Assembly: GCA_026686845.1 (NCBI GenBank)
Contig: JAIVEN010000013.1
Location: 11,304,001-11,368,000, forward strand
Direction: 5' to 3'
DNA length: 64,000 bases
Origin: Adenanthera pavonina
Taxonomy: Eukaryota > Streptophyta > Magnoliopsida > Fabales > Fabaceae
Numbering within the stretch: position 1 is the first letter of the stretch; each line of letters begins with the position of its first letter. This document shows, piece by piece, positions 60,621 to 64,000 of the stretch. The position numbers and the translations under genes were made by a program. The notes beneath the pieces are model-generated. The model made no database searches and was not told the origin of the DNA. It worked only from the letters and a program-made list of their open reading frames with translations.

Positions 60621-61805
60621 AAATAGTGAAACAGTGATTTAGTTGAGTGGTAAAAATATAAGGCTCCTTAAATAATTAATGTTTCAAATTTAAATCCTGC
60701 GAACAAAAATTAAAAAAAAAGAATTGTGCTTAAAGTATTTATTTCCATGCTGGGATCCAACCACTCTAATTTTTTTAATTAAAAACGATTAGGTGAGTTG
60801 AATATGTAGAAACCATTAAAGTCAGAGCAAAGTTTCTTATTAGTTGAGCACCTACATGCTCCTTAATTGTTTATTAATTATCTACCAATGAACATTTGGT
60901 CAAGTGATAAGGAATATGACTAATATTCCACAGGGTCGAAATTTTGATTCCTAAGAAATACAATAGCGTTAAAAAAATTAAGATTTCAAAGATATTTTCT
61001 CATCAGTACCCATTTGCCACCGTAAGGTCCTACAAAATGAGATTCGGATTAGTCTGGTGGGAAATGAATCCAGGATACCCCAAAATACGGGGTGATATTA
61101 TAAAAAAATTGTTTCTTAATTATCTTTATTATTGGATATATTAATAACAAAATTACGATTTTGTTTTTATTTTTTTTAATGTACACTTGGTATCCTGAGC
61201 ATACTCCATTTCAATAAGAGGATTTATTGACCCACACTAATATGGATCAAGTTGAGTCGGACTCTTTCGAGTGACAAGCTTTATCATTGGGTATTTAACG
61301 CAGTTGTATTCCTAGGATTTAAACTTGAGATCTCTGGTTAAACTAGTTTAATCTCTTACTAGTTCTCAGTAGTTTGTAATTTTTTTTAAACTTAATATAA
61401 ACATACTTTTAAGGATTTGTAATTTGTGAAATCTCACTCTTAAAAGAATTTAAGTTTAACACATATAAGAAGGAATTTTATCAAGTCTTATAAGTTCAAT
61501 TGGTAAAAAAAAGAACCATATCAAAAGTAATTTTTCTATTATGAGCTAGGAAGCTTATGCTTGAAAGTCTAAATGGATGCAGAATTTTTTTTTTTTCGTG
61601 AAGAAAAAATAATTTTAATAAATTATTAATTATTGGAATCACCTCAAACTTTTTTTTCTTAAACGCTGGAACTTTTAACTAAGTTTATATCAAAAAAGTA
61701 TCTTTAAAAGATTTTGCACAACAAAACCTGCTTCTCAAGTATTGGTCAAAACTAGCTCTTCATATATTTAAACAAACGCAAATTGCCTTTATCTCACAAT
61801 TCTTT
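60621..61805. other. AT-rich DNA with tRNA-like scraps
   Basis: No gene. Two places (60629 and 60896) read like the start of a tRNA-derived repeat (TTGGTCAAGTGATAAGG, then GGGTCGAAATTTTGATTC about 40 bases later). They do not fold into a tRNA and may be SINE remnants. Confidence 0.35.
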
Positions 61806-62470
61806 TTTGTGGGGAATTATGAATTGGGATCAAAATCAATAATTAATTATAAAATGAGATCAACTATATAATTGATTAAATTAAGGGACCAAATATTTTT
61901 AAATCTAAGAAAAAAAGGTGACATGACCAAAATGTCCTCAAAACTTCTCCCTTCCCATTGTTGGTTGCCGGCTGACGACCAGTCAATAGTGGTGGTGGCA
62001 GGTCAATGGTTATTGGCCAACTAGTCAAGACCAATTGATAACCAGTCAACATCGATCAACAGCAGTCGATGATCAATCAATGGCTGCTAATGACCGGTGG
62101 TTTACAACTTTTCACAATTTGCAGCTTAACTTTTCAATTTTTAAGTTTAATAATTGTTATAATGATTTGCAACTTTTCAAAATTGGCAATTTAATTACTT
62201 TGAATTTACAACTCTTTTTTCAAATTTTTATTATGAATTATTTTAGTGGTTTACAATTTTTTTTCCAAATTTTTCAACTTATTTAATTTAAATTTGCAAC
62301 TTATTTTTCCAAATTTTTGGTATAAATTATTCTGATACCTTGCAATTTCTTTTTTAGATTTTATAGTTTACTCTAAATTTACACATCGATTTTCAAATCT
62401 TTACTACAAGAACATTTGAAAAAATTTAGTAGTTAAAATTGAATTCTTTCATAACCAAAAGTTGAAAAAT
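61806..62470. mobile_element. Half of a second foldback element
   Basis: The left arm text of the 54-kb element recurs (AATTAATTATAAAATGAG, GGGACCAAATATTTT, ACATGACCAAAATGTCCTC, then GTCAAC words and TTTGCAA..TTTT words). It is cut at about 62470 where LTR-like DNA begins, so the right half is missing here. Confidence 0.6.
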
Positions 62471-62476
62471 GAGTTG

Positions 62477-64000
62477 TGTAACACCCTACCTCCAAACACT
62501 TCCAAAACTTAACCAAAAACTTCGAAAACCAACCAAACTCAACCCCGACATCTCAAAACAACTTCCAAAAACTTCAGAACAATGGAAACAAATCCAAAAA
62601 TGCCAGAAAATGGGATGGGGCTGCGGCCGCTATAGTACAGCCGCGGCTCCGGCCTCCCCTGTTTTGCACTTACTTCTGCCTTCGTTGGCACCACGTCCTA
62701 GACACTGGCGCCTCGGCGCCCTCTATTGGTTTCCACACTAGCAACTTTCATACTTAGGGGCGAACTTCCGATGTGCATGACTTTATGCTTCAACTTCTGA
62801 TTGACTTGATTCTAACTCCTACAAGTCAATTTAGTCCTAATCTAACTATATACACCAACTTTACCTCAATCCAACTTCGTATGGAGATTCTGAACCCTCA
62901 ACACCATTTTAGTCACTTATTGACTAAAACTCATCACTAACCACTTGCAATTGCCATTGAAGGCAAATGGTCATTGAAAGACCATTCATACAAGTTCAAA
63001 ACTCCCAAACCAACTTGTCCAGAGAGGTTTCACCCCAAAGGAACCGCTTCTCTAAGATTTGACCCCTCAAAACCCCTACTTGACAAGACGGGCTACAGGC
63101 CCTAAACCACACCAATCAGGCCCAAACCAACTCTCATCATACATAACACATACACATAACATACACAACCCTACATACATCCAGAACAATCCATATCCAT
63201 GACATACATCCATTATAAAACCTTCTATCCTACTTGGTACAAGATACATTATCCAACATTACAAATACTACATAGACTATTTTCACGTACGTAGCTACTC
63301 TCGTGTCTTCTCTGGACTAGTGCCAGAATCATCACCTGAAAGGTTAGTTCATGAAAGAGGGGTGTGAGACAATGTCTTAGTAACCGAGAACAATAACATA
63401 CAATATATATATATATATACTGACCCACACAGTCGTGAAATGCAATGCTAATGAATGGTATACATGTTCTCCCTTATACATGGTTAGAACCATGGGCTGT
63501 CGTCATCACAAGACATTTCAATAGATAATTTCCTTCCAACAGTCGGTGAAAACTGATTCCAGGACATCACCAAACTCACCTTACCCTAATGCAACCTGAC
63601 CAATGGTTACACTAGAGTTTGGAAAGTGGCTCTCCTTCCCCTAGACCATCACGAATTAATGGTGATTTAGAGAAGGTGCATCCCCAAATCCACTGCCACT
63701 TGGCTCTCCCAAAGAGAGGATTTAGTGATAGGGATATTTCATTATATTATATTGTCCTCTGCCGCCTGGCTCTCCTATAGAGAGGATTTAGTGGCAGGGA
63801 TCTTTATCATGTCATCATCTCATATCACATCATATCATCATCACCTTATCATCAATCTCTCACTATGCAATCATATGGTGATGATGTCAATGTCATGCCA
63901 ACATACCTCTACACACACACATATATATCATTGTCATCACAAATATCATATGGACATGCTAGCATGCAATGGTATGTGGATGCTACACATCACAATATAT
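62477..64000. repeat. Probable start of a Ty3/gypsy-type LTR, runs off the window
   Basis: TGTAACACCCTACC at 62477 is a common opening of long plant gypsy LTRs. The following DNA is less AT-rich than its surroundings, with repeated words such as GGCTCTCC..AGAGAGGATTTAGTG (twice, about 63705 and 63768). No coding region was recognised. The other end lies outside the window, so this is a tentative call. Confidence 0.45.

Noticed and set aside
60896..60960. Possible tRNA or tRNA-derived SINE
   Set aside because: Box A and box B words are suggestive, but no cloverleaf can be drawn and no second copy with common ends was seen.
62477..62741. Open frame of 90 codons after TGTAACACCC
   Set aside because: Thr/Pro/Lys-rich translation at the start of a probable LTR; no domain recognised.

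Overview
The window is plant nuclear DNA, almost certainly from a eudicot. It has GT-AG introns, three recognisable plant genes, AT-rich spacers, and many plant-type transposons: a Ty3/gypsy array, hAT, PIF/Harbinger-like and Stowaway-like MITEs, a LINE end and a TRIM-like element. It also holds an endogenous plant pararetrovirus (Caulimoviridae). The species cannot be told from the sequence alone.

Layout. A Ty3/gypsy array on the minus strand fills 2.3-10.0 kb. At 11.2-15.6 kb lies block A: a promoter/leader region followed by an intact three-exon gene for DPM3, the small ER-membrane subunit of dolichol-phosphate mannose synthase. Block B (18.4-33.6 kb) repeats the same promoter/leader region but leads into an intact TRM112 gene, a methyltransferase activator. 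Block B is split by a 12.2-kb insertion (20339-32523) with hAT-type ends and an exact 8-bp target duplication. That insertion contains a scrambled caulimovirid of Florendovirus-like organisation (22541 to about 32450). An intact eight-exon purple acid phosphatase gene is read leftward at 41.0-38.1 kb, with a broken copy of its first exon at 42.6-42.8 kb. Block C (46.5-50.1 kb) is a third promoter/leader copy ending in a truncated TRM112. The non-coding segment downstream of TRM112 is present at 34.6-38.0, 50.1-54.0 and 56.8-60.6 kb. The last 1.5 kb looks like the start of a further LTR.

The three intact genes work in separate processes: protein glycosylation and GPI-anchor precursor supply (DPM3), methylation of translation components (TRM112), and phosphate release in the secretory pathway or apoplast (PAP). 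What links DPM3 and TRM112 here is not pathway but a shared upstream region. One promoter/leader/intron segment, including a 20-nt microexon and a conserved hairpin, sits in front of DPM3 once and TRM112 twice. The copies differ by transposon insertions, several with clean target duplications and an empty site in a sister copy, so the window records a local history of segmental duplication, promoter sharing and insertion. No CRISPR array, rRNA or convincing tRNA gene was seen.
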